Source of the DNA: Lumbricus rubellus
Taxonomy: Eukaryota > Annelida > Clitellata > Crassiclitellata > Lumbricidae
Direction: 5' to 3'
Assembly (NCBI GenBank): GCA_945859605.1
Contig: OX243818.1
Location: 38,643,750-38,707,749, forward strand
Length of the DNA: 64,000 nt
The translations under genes were made by a program, and so were the position numbers. Below the pieces are notes generated by a model. The model ran no database searches. It was not told the DNA's origin and saw only the letters and a list, made by a program, of their open reading frames with translations. Of the stretch, positions 55,039 through 64,000 are shown piece by piece (position 1 is the first letter of the stretch; every line of letters starts with the position of its first letter).

Positions 55039-55623
55039 CCAGAGAGAGACCAGGGATAGAAGCAGCGGGTCATGGAACCTGGATAAAAATAATTATTTTA
55101 GAGATCGGAGACAGCCGAGTTTTAACCAACCACTTCATTGTAGGCTAATCATCTCGATTGCTTTTCTCGCTTGTGTAGTACACGGAATAGCCTATATAAT
55201 TATGGGCCTATAAACATAGCAAATAATAATCAGTTAACAATGTCGAAACGTTCTATGACTTATATGCTCACCATGAATCAATCATAAATTTAATATCGAC
55301 GAAGTTTAGCACGGCTCATGATAAGCTAAGAGGATTCGCCACTTGCAGGATGTTGTTAGTGCAGTCATCATCTTTCACCAACCGTATAGGCCTACCGGAT
55401 CTAATCTAAGTGGGGAAATTTTACACTGGGAATTCCGCGAACATTGAACTATAAGCTTAACTTGTTCGTAGGGATTTTCACACAGAAAAAAATTCCTTAC
55501 CTGGTACTCCATTTTTTTTTAAACAAGGACACTTTCACATTAGCCTAGGTCCTACACTATCGTTGAGTTTCTAATTCAATGCCAATAACAATAACACAGG
55601 TAGTTTTATCCCATATAGGCTAA
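55039..55623. other. Non-coding, no gene recognised
   Basis: Unremarkable AT-rich sequence with several AGGCCTA strings. No coding region or repeat class is recognised. Confidence 0.5.
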
Positions 55624-55908
55624 TCTATATAAATAAAAATGTAACTGCGTTTGTGTCGACTTCAAGGATCTCGGAAAGTTGTTGACCGATTGTTTTCAAA
55701 CTTTCACCAAACGTTCCGTTCGAATACGCGGTGTTTTGCATAATGCTTTTTTAGAGGGGGAGGGGAAGAGAGGAGGAGAGTGGAGAAGGAGGGATGAGAA
55801 GAGGGAGGGGTGGGAGAAAGGGAGGCGGAGGGAGAGGGAACGGGGAGGGAATGGAGGGATGTTTGGATGCTCTTTTCAGCCACAACAACGCGTGGCCGGG
55901 TGCGCTAG
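55624..55908 (+). mobile_element. Short non-autonomous Helitron, 285 bp
   Basis: It starts TCTATATAAATAAAAATGTA after an A and ends CGCGTGGCCGGGTGCGCTAG before a T. TC at the 5' end, CTAG at the 3' end, insertion between A and T, and a GC-rich stem just before CTAG are Helitron features. The interior is mostly a roughly 100-bp purine-rich tract (55753-55860). There is no Rep/helicase coding. Confidence 0.8.
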
Positions 55909-56073
55909 TATTATTATATCGGAATCATGACAACAGTAAAAACGCCTTTTAAAGAACTCCCCAAGAGTGCTGACTACTCCAACCATTTCTAACTGGGATA
56001 CAAAACTAGTGTTTTATAACAGTAGGACTAGGTGCCTTATAGGGTTCAGTGAACAAGTTGAATTGACATTTAA

Positions 56074-57056
56074 CCCTCGGGCTACCAAGCTTTTTTGTAA
56101 CACTGACTACCAAGGGGGGGGGGGGGGTGGTTACCACCCCCCCCCTGGATTTTGGGTTTGGTTTGAGATATCATAACCTGTAATACATCAGTGGATTCAG
56201 CATTCATTTCTGCACAGAATGGTGTATTTAGGTTTAAAATATATGAAAGCACCGCGAAGTTATGAATTTTTTTCCATAGGCACCCGTCGATTCCACAAAA
56301 TGTATACTTTCGCATAGGCAAAATATTAGATTATGTGTGTTTTAAACATAATTTATTTATTTAAAATAGTTTACAAATAATAAAGTCCAATATCCAACTA
56401 TAAAAACTAGTAATAAGATAGTTTTAATAACAATAAAAAGAAAAAAAAACATGTATTAGCTGCTGAAAAACGTTTACGCAGACTTATCGGTTTGCGTTGT
56501 AAAAAAACCCAACATTTTCACACATTTTAATTTATTTTGAGCACTTCCGGTCATCATATATCAAATTAATTGGTATCACAAAATAGCCCTGAATGCCCTC
56601 TATAGAATGGCATAATTTATTTCTCTTGAAAAATTACTTATGAATAATTTTTAATAGGAAAAACATGAAAATTTTATGAAAATAAAACACCTTTTTATAT
56701 ATTTTAATTTATTTTGAGCACTTCCATTTTTCAAAAGACAACTCCGTGACCACCCAAATGTAGCCCCACATTCCCTCTACAGAATGGTGTAAGTTGTGTC
56801 TCTTTATGTCAAAGGACGGATAAGATACAGCCGATAATCTAAGGGGGGTGGTATCCACCCCCTCTGGTGCCTCGGGTATATTGGGTATAACTTTTGAATG
56901 GTATGGTATATCATCACACATTTTGGCTCAAAATGTGTGCAAATGAATCCTCTACAGCTACCTAAAACGTCAAAATTTTATTCCAAACGGAAAAAGTTTT
57001 ATTTGGAAAAAACCTAGGGGGGGGGGTGGATACCACCCCCCCTGGTAGCCCGAGGG
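56074..57056. mobile_element. PiggyBac-type MITE, 983 bp
   Basis: TTAA flanks both sides (56070-56073 and 57057-57060), with inverted ends CCCTCGGGCTACCA and TGGTAGCCCGAGGG. Just inside each end is a self-complementary G/C block (ggggggtggttaccaccccc near 56115; ggggggtggataccaccccc near 57021), and a third such block lies at about 56842 with tggtgcctcggg. There is no transposase. Element class follows from the TTAA duplication and CCC ends. Confidence 0.85.
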
Positions 57057-57060
57057 TTAA

Positions 57061-57760
57061 TTAAACTTAGATGACCTAAACTTGCAACAGTAAGCCTAAG
57101 TTATACTATAACCTAAGATACCTTGTAAAATTTCTTGAGCTGTAGCCCTAGCCTAGGCCTATATGCAAGAGAAGGTTTCAAAGTTCAATGGTAGCCTATA
57201 ATACTGCACTAGGAGTAGGAGGATGTCCGGATTGTCCGCCGGTCTATCCAAAGAAGTCGGTGCATCACTACACTTAGTGGAGCGACGGCTGAGGTATAAC
57301 GTATTGATGGGAAAACTTTTCTATCGGTAAAAAATCGGATATTTTCTACAGGCAAAAATCCGCATTATAGGCTATTTCAACTTTGTAAAAAAATGACAAA
57401 ATGTGATAAAAATAATCGAAATACTGAATGCTCCAAGTTTTATTTTTAGACTACTTTATAAGACAAATTAGTAGAAAATATGAAAAAAACTCTAAAACAA
57501 ATGGCCTTCTAGGCCTACTTATGATTAAGTAGCATTTTCATTCACAAGATTGTAGCAACTCATTGTAGTGTTTTGCACTTTGCTTTAAAAAATTATTTCT
57601 GTCTCCCTGATTTTGATCGCATGTCTCAATGTCTTTTGACAACCGTTCCGATCTTTTGAGCCAACAGGTTCAGCCGATGCACATAAGGGTCTATAATTAT
57701 ACTGATCGGATAAATCTGGCAAATCGGAATAGATATTTGGCTGCCTCAGTCTTGTGATGA
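57061..57760. other. Non-coding, no gene recognised
   Basis: AT-rich DNA with AGGCCTA strings between two transposons. The minus-strand frame at 57585-57770 is short and no family is recognised. Confidence 0.5.
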
Positions 57761-57767
57761 ACAGTGA

Positions 57768-58086
57768 CAAGACCGTAGCTAGGATTTGATTTCGGGGGTG
57801 TTTCCTCGGGGGAGAATTTCTGACGACTTTTTTTAGTCGTCGGAAACGGTGTTCTTACCATATTTCGCCTAGGCCTAATTTCAAGATTTTTCGTTATGTG
57901 CTTGTGAATGCATTCTATTATTCTTTAGGCTACATTTTTCATTTGGGGCGGTTGGGGTTGTGTTTATGGTTTTATTTAATGGTTTTTACATCATGTGCTA
58001 GTAACTGCGTTATATTAGTTTTTACATTTTCCATTTGGGGGGGGGGGGTGTTCAAACACCCAAAACACCCCATAGGTACGGCCTTG
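57768..58086. mobile_element. hAT-type MITE, 319 bp
   Basis: The 8-bp target duplication AACAGTGA lies at 57760-57767 and 58087-58094. Imperfect inverted ends are CAAGACCGTAGCTAGG and, on the other strand, CAAGGCCGTACCTATGG. CARGGCCGTA-type ends with an 8-bp duplication are typical of hAT elements. It lies just past the 3' end of the beta-propeller coding stretch. Confidence 0.85.
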
Positions 58087-58124
58087 AACAGTGATTCTAC
58101 TTAATTGTGACTGAAGGTGTAGGC

Positions 58125-58745
58125 CTAGATATCAAGTCCTTCTACTGACTCAAAATCTCCTCCGACGATCAGTTGTCTATTGTCTTCGTCATAACACAAT
58201 GCATCAAACAGAAGCTTTTCACTGTCGAGTTGGTGAAGAATGGTGAAATTCCCAGTAGATGTTTCCACTGCATGAGCTATGTCCATGAATTCTTTTGGTA
58301 ACTGAATGGATCGAATAAGTTCAGCGTCTGATCCGTAGATCAACAGACCGGACGATGAACCATAGGCCACGAATGACTGACCATCACTGGATATCGACAG
58401 AGAATATGGGTCGTTATCAAAGGTCAACCACTTGATGATTATGTAGCCTACTGTTCATTTGTTTCTCTGATCACTTTCCAAACCCATAATCCATCAGCGT
58501 CAGAGACGTAGAGACATTTGTTCTTCTCACTGGATCCAATGTCAACCGGGCTTTTAATTTCTTTTATTTCGATTTTACGCTGAAGACGGAATGGATTTCG
58601 ATCCTGGTAGACACGAATGACATTTTCGTAGCGCATTGATTCACAGAGGACGTAGATTACATTGGGAAGCTTAGTCAGTCCACGCACAGAACTATCTTCG
58701 ATGTCAATTGACTTCGTGAAGTCGATGGAAATCTGACGAACGACT
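58125..58745 (-). pseudogene. Probable beta-propeller (NHL/WD-like) exon, frame broken
   Basis: On the minus strand an acceptor (aaatttcag, ending 58746) leads into about 200 coding residues: SVRGLTKLPNVIYVLCESMR, CLYVSDADGLWVWKV, TFDNDPYSLSISSDGQSFVA, SSGLLIYGSDAELIRSIQLP and CYDEDNRQLIVGGDFESVEG. Short repeats built on LYVSDADG, LSISSDGQ and LIYGSD fit blades of an NHL/WD-type propeller seen in many invertebrate proteins of unknown role. Near 58445 an 11-bp insertion (taggctacata) brings a stop and shifts the frame; removing it would join ETNEQ to IIKWLTFDNDP. It may be a broken gene, an unusual small intron or a sequence error. Upstream exons were not found. Confidence 0.6.
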
Positions 58746-59580
58746 GAAATTTAAAAAAATACAACAATATTATTGACTGCTAATAAAGTCTCTTTATTTA
58801 CTATAATTTGTTGCCAACTTTCATTTTTAGTTATACATGTAGGCTTAGGCCTACTGGTAGGCCTACATAGTGCTAGCGGGACTTTGGTTCGTTTACTATT
58901 ATAGGTCCTCTGTTGGTATCCCAACTTAGCACTGATCAGAAATTGTATCATGTTATTTTTTCTTCTTGTCGTTCTTGGGAGCAATAGACACCTATGTTAT
59001 GCTATACTAATTTATGGAATTATTCATAAATGTTTATTACAACTTCATTGAATTCACTGCCAATGTTTTTTTCAATTGTCACCTCATGCATTATTATTTA
59101 TATTTCCATTTATGTCCTACAAACATCGTCTGCCCTATATCATTATAGTTTTGCTTAGCAATGTATCTTACAGACGAATGACTAAAATACAAGAAGCTAC
59201 TTTTGTTTATCATTGTTAATAATAATTGGTTCTGACACGTCCTCAATACTAGGCCTAATTTACGCTGGCAAGGACGATAATTTTACGTAGCCGTCAAAAA
59301 TTTATGAGGGGCGATGACTTAGTAACTCTGCAGTCAGCTTTGCAATCGAGTATAATGAATGAGTCAACAATTAGTAAGTCTTGCTTCATTATTTTTTAAC
59401 CTGCAACTGCTGTTCAACTCTTTATGACTAACATTTAACTTAGGCCTACCCTCTTTCGAAGTGACTATTCTCATTTATTTTCACCCTGAACAGCTCTCTA
59501 TTCTAGCAATTCTTACTTTGCAAAATGAATTGATTTATTATAGCCATTTACCTGCAATATTTAGTTATATGAAATTAATA
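58746..59580. other. Non-coding, no gene recognised
   Basis: AT-rich DNA with repeated TAGGCCTA strings near 58850 (two within 15 bp). No exon or repeat class is recognised. Confidence 0.45.
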
Positions 59581-59584
59581 CCGT

Positions 59585-59852
59585 CTCCATAAATCCAACT
59601 TCTATTTCAGATCTATAAATTTCGTGATCCAGCCTCCATTTCTTTAGCGTTTTTCGTCAATCCAGCTTTTATTTCAGATCTATAAATACCTTGATTGAGC
59701 TTCTAGGCCTATTTCGTAACCGTTTTTTCCAAATCCCGCTTCTATTTCACCTACATAGATACGAAATAGAAGCTGGATGAAGATATCTTTATATTTGAAA
59801 TGGAAGCTGGATGAAGGTTTTATATAGGTGAAATAGAAGCTGGAGTAGGCCT
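59585..59852. repeat. GAAGCTGGATGAAGG minisatellite, both orientations
   Basis: Units atccagcttctatttcagat run one way to about 59745 and gaaatagaagctggatgaag the other way from 59760. This is the same minisatellite carried by TIR elements A-E, but no TIRs or target duplication were found around it. Confidence 0.7.
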
Positions 59853-59861
59853 AGTTTGTAG

Positions 59862-59951
59862 ACGTCATTTGCATCAGAGAATGCCAAAGTTAAGTACCGA
59901 AAAAGTTGTGTTCGGTACTTAACATATGAATTCTCTGATGCAAATGACGTA
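59862..59951. repeat. Hairpin, about 40-bp arms
   Basis: acgtcatttgcatcagagaa at 59863 pairs with ttctctgatgcaaatgacgt ending at 59951, and aagttaagtaccgaa pairs with ttcggtactt. The loop is about 8 nt (aaagttgt). It adjoins the minisatellite block and could be a transposon end or the core of a foldback element. Confidence 0.75.
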
Positions 59952-60181
59952 TAATTGTGACGTCAATATTCATGCCAGAAACTTCATATTTGAATCAATG
60001 TAAGATAATTATCTCAGGAAAAAACAGTTTTAAAATTTTGAAAATCGATTAAGATTTGCCTGTTTTATTCACATTATAAAAGGGGTCTCAATTTATTGGG
60101 ACACAGTGTATATTGATTTAAGCTGCGAAAGATGGTGATATTTTCGTTATGCGAGATTGTTTATTTCGAAAATTTTACTTT

Positions 60182-60345
60182 GCGCCTCTTCAAGGAAGGC
60201 TACTCAGAAGCGCTCCCGGTCCTAACCACGGTTAGTGAAGATGTTGATAAGGAGCAGAGTGTAGTGACCCCCAGGAACTAAGTGAAGTGTAACAGGAGGC
60301 CATCGTTGCATGAGAAGCGCTCACGGTCCAACCACGGCTAAATAA
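60182..60345 (-). mobile_element. Two L2-type LINE 3' tails
   Basis: The string gcgcctcttcaaggaaggct then agaagcgctcccggtc, and a second agaagcgctcacggtcc about 120 bp on, each followed by taaccacggtt-like sequence and aaggagcagagtg. These match the reverse complement of the tail at 27660-27730. It is a partial duplication or two nested tails. Confidence 0.6.
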
Positions 60346-60554
60346 GACAGTTTTTAGGTTGTTAAGGAGCAGAGTGGAGTGACTTCCATAGCTGTAGTCA
60401 AGCAATTGCAGCAACTGCAGAACCTTGCAGAATAATGTTTTATAAATACAAAAGTGCGAACAAATTATAACATTTATAACTGAAACATCAATAATTCTAA
60501 ATGAACAAAAATCAATCAATTTTTACTGTATGTGTTCAATAAACAATTAGCCTA

Positions 60555-60712
60555 TATAATTCTTCAATTTAGCTTTAAACTGAGCCATGTGCATTGTATT
60601 TTTCAAATCAGGAGGAGAGTGCCAAAATGACGGACTGGAGCACCTAATAGAAACTTCAAAACAGCATTATGTCTTCAAATTGACATTAGCTTGTTCCAGA
60701 CAAGGACCTTTT
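60555..60712 (-). mobile_element. LINE C-terminal fragment, split by a hAT element
   Basis: The minus strand reads CSSPSFWHSPPDLKNTMHMA then QFKAKLKNYIG and a stop, the SFW-x-x-LP...FK-x-LK pattern found at the C-terminus of many non-LTR reverse transcriptases. Homology seems to resume at about 62642 beyond the hAT element, which inserted here. Confidence 0.45.
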
Positions 60713-61234
60713 CAGTGGCGGTTCTAGAGTTTTCGAACTGGGGGGGGCTAAAAGTTGCCTTTGCCCCTCCCTCCCCAAGGTCTATAACTTGATACTTCTG
60801 AGTCTATTGTCCCCGGTTGCCCGTTGCAGCATGAAAATTAATATTATCTGGCTGACATTCCATAGGCCTAAAATTGATAAGAATGATTTATAAATTACAA
60901 ATGAATTAGGGGAATTAAAGAATAAATAAATTTATATCATAATTGTCTGTCAGACATTAGGCTAAAAGTACAGGTTGCATAAAAAATACATAAAAAACTT
61001 GAAAACGCGAAAAAATGAAGAATAAAATGGGGCTTTCTAGAAAAAAACATGAATAAAAACATTAAAACGATTGTTTACAACTGTACTTTAACACATAATA
61101 AATGTTTTTGTTAACCATACGAATTTCACGCATTTTAAACTGATGTATGGATGTATCGTTGTTGTCTTATGACTAGGGTCTGCTCAGATGCATAGCCTAT
61201 CATCACAGTCTTAAAACTGTTCTTTTCAGCTTGG

Positions 61235-61285
61235 GTCGGGAGCTCTCCTGAGTAGTAACCTTGACGGGCGCTATATAAATCTTCA
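61235..61285 (+). mobile_element. L2-type LINE 3' tail inside the hAT element
   Basis: The string gggtcgggagctctcctgag then gacgggcgctatataaatc matches other L2-type 3' ends in the window. Confidence 0.6.
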
Positions 61286-62089
61286 TAGAAGAACAATGAG
61301 CTATATATATTTGAAATATATTTATATCTTAAAATGCACCATCATGATTGTCAAAATTAAAATAAACTTTGACGTGCAAAGAAGACGGTATGCTATACCA
61401 GACTTGTCCCTAAATAGAAGTCTAGAGGTCATGCACTTATTGCACTACTAAGCGTGCCTATGAATGCCATTCTCAAGTTAGAAATTTTAAGCCCGCATAT
61501 AGGAGCAACAGGTCACTTAACCCTGAAAAGTTACACCGTTTAACAATTTAACTCCTACCTTAGCTAGCTGTCATTACATTACATTTTTTGGTTTCTAAGC
61601 AACATCTTAGCCAGAAAGCACTTAATAATACCAATGATAGGCTACATAATGAAACTGAGAAATATTATTGACAATTAGTTAGAAACCTTTCTGGAAATGC
61701 TCACTTTCTTAATTTCTTGTTTTACATTTTTCAAGCTCTTGCTAGAAATCTAACAGTGATCATTCATTGTGTTTGCCAATTGGCCTTCCAGTTTACATAC
61801 CTGCCGTAGGATTATCAATGCTGTCGACAACTTCATCATTAACACTTTAGCTTTTCTCCTTTTGCTCTCACAACGAATTCATCCATTTATAATAATGAAC
61901 GTATGCGCGTGCTCCAAACGGATTCTAGTACACACTGTTCAGTATACACAATTGCACGTATTATACATTACACACTATTGTACACCGTGTGCACGGTACT
62001 GAGACCTAGCCTGCCTTCTTTGTCTGGCCATCTATGCTGCTGATGCTGGCGCACCCATGGCCTGCTGCCCTCCCCCGCCGTCTTCCTCT

Positions 62090-62215
62090 GCTAATGAAGC
62101 TGGTATCACCCCAGTATACAAGGTCATCAGGTGCTGGGGAATGGCTCAACCCACGACCCTCTGAATTCAGGTCGTGCCTAATCTCGGCCGCAGGGCCGCT
62201 CAAGCAGTTATCTGT
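62090..62215 (-). mobile_element. Possible tRNA-derived SINE
   Basis: On the minus strand GCGGCCGAGATTAGGCACGA resembles a tRNA A-box region, and GGTCGTGGGTTGAGCCATTC, about 40 nt later, resembles a B box (GGTTCGANTCC). The order and spacing suit a Pol III promoter of a tRNA-like SINE. Both boxes are diverged and no second copy was seen. Confidence 0.35.
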
Positions 62216-62641
62216 TCATCACTTTAATCTTCCTGAACACCCATGGGTCTTCGTAGTCACAGGACAGCTATTAGTAGAGATAGACATGTGCCAGTATCTG
62301 AGCAAGCACTCTGATTGGAGAAACAGTTCAGGAATACATGGAATCTGTGATATTAATTGCTATGTAGCCTATGTTACAGGACCCAAGCTTTACAGAGAAG
62401 CATCACCGAAACATGTCGCAGATGAAAATAATTCAAGTCACTTGATCTATGGAAAGTGCCCTTAAAAGGGATTGGGAGGCCTTGTTACCAACAGGCAATG
62501 TATTGTTTAACTAACTAAACTTTAAACTGGGGGGGGGGCTAAAATGTGCTTAGGGGCTAAGAAAATCTAGGGGGGCTAACTTTTCATCTGGGGGGGCTAC
62601 AGCCCCCCAGCCCCCCCGGTAGAACCGCCACTGGACCTTTT

Positions 62642-63480
62642 CCAACAGCATCTCGATTCCACACCTGGTCACAATGACTGTAATTTTTTAGACTTTTTCT
62701 TTTCATCTGCTAGGGGTGGAAGTTTTCCATCCAAATGTAAAAGAAGTAGACTCTAAACAGACTTGTATGAGAGTTCTGGACTGCAGTGGACATTTGTTTG
62801 CTCGTTGTCATTCTTGATCGATTAATTGTATTCCAAAGAGCGACATTTCATTGAGAAAATGACCTTAAACCTGATACAACTTCGTATAAAACATAGCTCA
62901 AGCTGCTCAACTGATTGGAAGGTTACGCCTGTGTATCTGTGTGATCATGATGTTAATTCGGTTCAAATTGTAAATTGTTCCCAATAAGCAAATAATTATT
63001 AAATAACTTGAAAATCAGTTTTATGGAAGCAAACTTAATTGTCAACGAGCACCTTGATTCTACCCTTATGGCAGTTCAGTAACGTCGTCAAAGAACGGAA
63101 TGCTATACGCGCACACGGCTATAAAACTAAAATTTCATTTTGATATGCAGCAAATCTGTGGTTTCTCAGTGACGCATAGAAAAAAAGGCAAGACACCTGA
63201 GACACGTACGATGTAGGCCTACTCAATGTTAGGAGTCTTGATCCATATAGTTCGTCAATAGCTTGTCTCTGAATGTGTAATTGTCGTTGTCAAGGCGCCC
63301 TTGTAGTGAGATGGCTGCGTTACGGCGCCTTAGAAAATGTCATTGTTATTATTATTATTATTATTATACGCCTAACTATTTTGTAGTTAAAGATGATACC
63401 CAGAAAGAATTTATCTCAGCTCTAAATAGCACATATATTACATAATGTAACAACAAGTATGTGTCTCAATCTTTAACGGC
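62642..63480. other. Mostly non-coding; possible LINE/SINE tail
   Basis: No gene is recognised. At about 63285-63367 caaggcgcccttgtagtg and ggcgccttagaaaatgtcat are followed by an (ATT)n run, which looks like a retroposon 3' tail of unknown family. Confidence 0.45.
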
Positions 63481-63482
63481 AC

Positions 63483-64000
63483 GTATTTCACGAAGAAGAA
63501 ATAAGAACAGGTCAATGAAATAATTCATCAGGTGAAGAAATCGATGGCTAGAATATTGTTCTACAAATTTCTCTTCACTTTGAAAGATTTCGCCACATAT
63601 TTCACATCCAAATGATTTTCACGAAACGAGTTTGCTACCTTCGATGATTTGAGTTTGTTAATGCAAGGATGTTCTCCAAGATTAATTTGTGCAAGAGGAC
63701 TTGTAGTATGATTATTATATAGTGAGGATGTGTGTTCTTTAAAAAAAACGCTCATTTGGTTCGTCAAAACCTCCCGTACTACACTTAATGTCATAAACAG
63801 AGAAAATGGGTTTGTTGTAATTGACTTGCTATCCATTTTCATATCCTGTGGCTGTATTCCTGCAATGAGCTGAAACTACTCGGCTGAAGAACTGCTCCGG
63901 TATTTTGCCTTCATTCAAATATTCAAATAGGATATTCTGTGTTTGTTTAGAATCCACTTTGAGTCAATCCTTTATTACATACATCACATATGTATGATTT
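63483..64000 (-). pseudogene. C2H2 zinc-finger gene remnant, window edge
   Basis: From 64000 leftward the minus strand reads SYICDVCNKGLTQSGF then a stop, matching the last finger of the family. After a damaged stretch it continues into the tail region (MKMDSKSITTNPFSLFMTLS, then HPCINKLKSSKVANSF). A frame change near 63620 is needed to reach SFGCEICGEIFQSEEKF, the family's C-terminal atypical finger, where the final His region is changed (EQYSSH). The N-terminal fingers lie outside the window. It is probably a pseudogene. Confidence 0.7.

Larger units (their letters stand above)
60713..62633. mobile_element. hAT-type element, 1921 bp, non-autonomous
   Basis: The 8-bp duplication GACCTTTT lies at 60705-60712 and 62634-62641. 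Inverted ends are CAGTGGCGGTTCTAGA and its complement TAGAACCGCCACTG, with G-rich subterminal runs on both sides (gggggggctaaaa). No transposase frame was found. It has picked up an L2-type LINE tail (61235-61285) and a tRNA-like SINE candidate (about 62090-62215). Confidence 0.88.

Noticed and set aside
62034..62465. 143-residue plus-strand frame inside the hAT element
   Set aside because: It overlaps the SINE-like segment, has mixed composition and no recognisable domain.

Overview
This window is nuclear DNA of an animal, most likely a marine invertebrate. The evidence is spliced genes with GT-AG introns, single-exon C2H2 zinc-finger genes, L2/CR1-like LINE fragments, and PiggyBac, Mutator-like, hAT-like, Helitron and Ty3-type LTR elements, with abundant microsatellites. 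The species cannot be named from the sequence. Most of the window is transposon-derived and host-gene content is low.

Layout: 61-1884 is a decayed zinc-finger gene (minus). 2721-12516 is a complete gag-only LTR retrotransposon (plus) with two 2197-bp LTRs and a 4-bp target duplication. 12850-13640 is an L2-like LINE 3' end. 14227-15393 is an intact zinc-finger gene (minus). 17435-19749 is a nest of a foldback element and three TIR elements, each with an 8-bp target duplication. 20030-20700 holds PiggyBac and zinc-finger remnants. 21159-28143 is a complete Mutator-like (MULE) transposon with TIRs, a 9-bp target duplication and a transposase gene whose six exons join in frame. 28339-29814 holds two more inverted-repeat elements.

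29928-42312 is a tandem array of a 5.25-kb unit. Each unit carries two 8-bp-TSD TIR elements, an L2 fragment, an intact zinc-finger gene and a PiggyBac remnant; the third unit runs into a 200-N gap (42313-42512). 42513-53783 is a tandem array of a second gag-only LTR retrotransposon (minus), arranged LTR-int-LTR-int-LTR-int(partial) with a 4423-bp period. 53784-64000 has large microsatellites, a 285-bp Helitron, a PiggyBac-type MITE, two hAT-type elements, an exon of a probable beta-propeller gene with a frame-breaking insertion, LINE tails and a zinc-finger remnant.

Two things stand out. First, in both gag-only families the gag frame starts inside the LTR and runs through the LTR end and the primer-binding site; in the second family that site matches tRNA-Ser(GCU) over 18 nt. 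Neither family has protease, reverse transcriptase or integrase, so both presumably depend on enzymes supplied in trans. Second, five TIR elements with different termini but 8-bp target duplications share the same internal minisatellite, and at least one has inserted into that minisatellite. The zinc-finger genes form one paralogous family with a conserved C-terminal tail.
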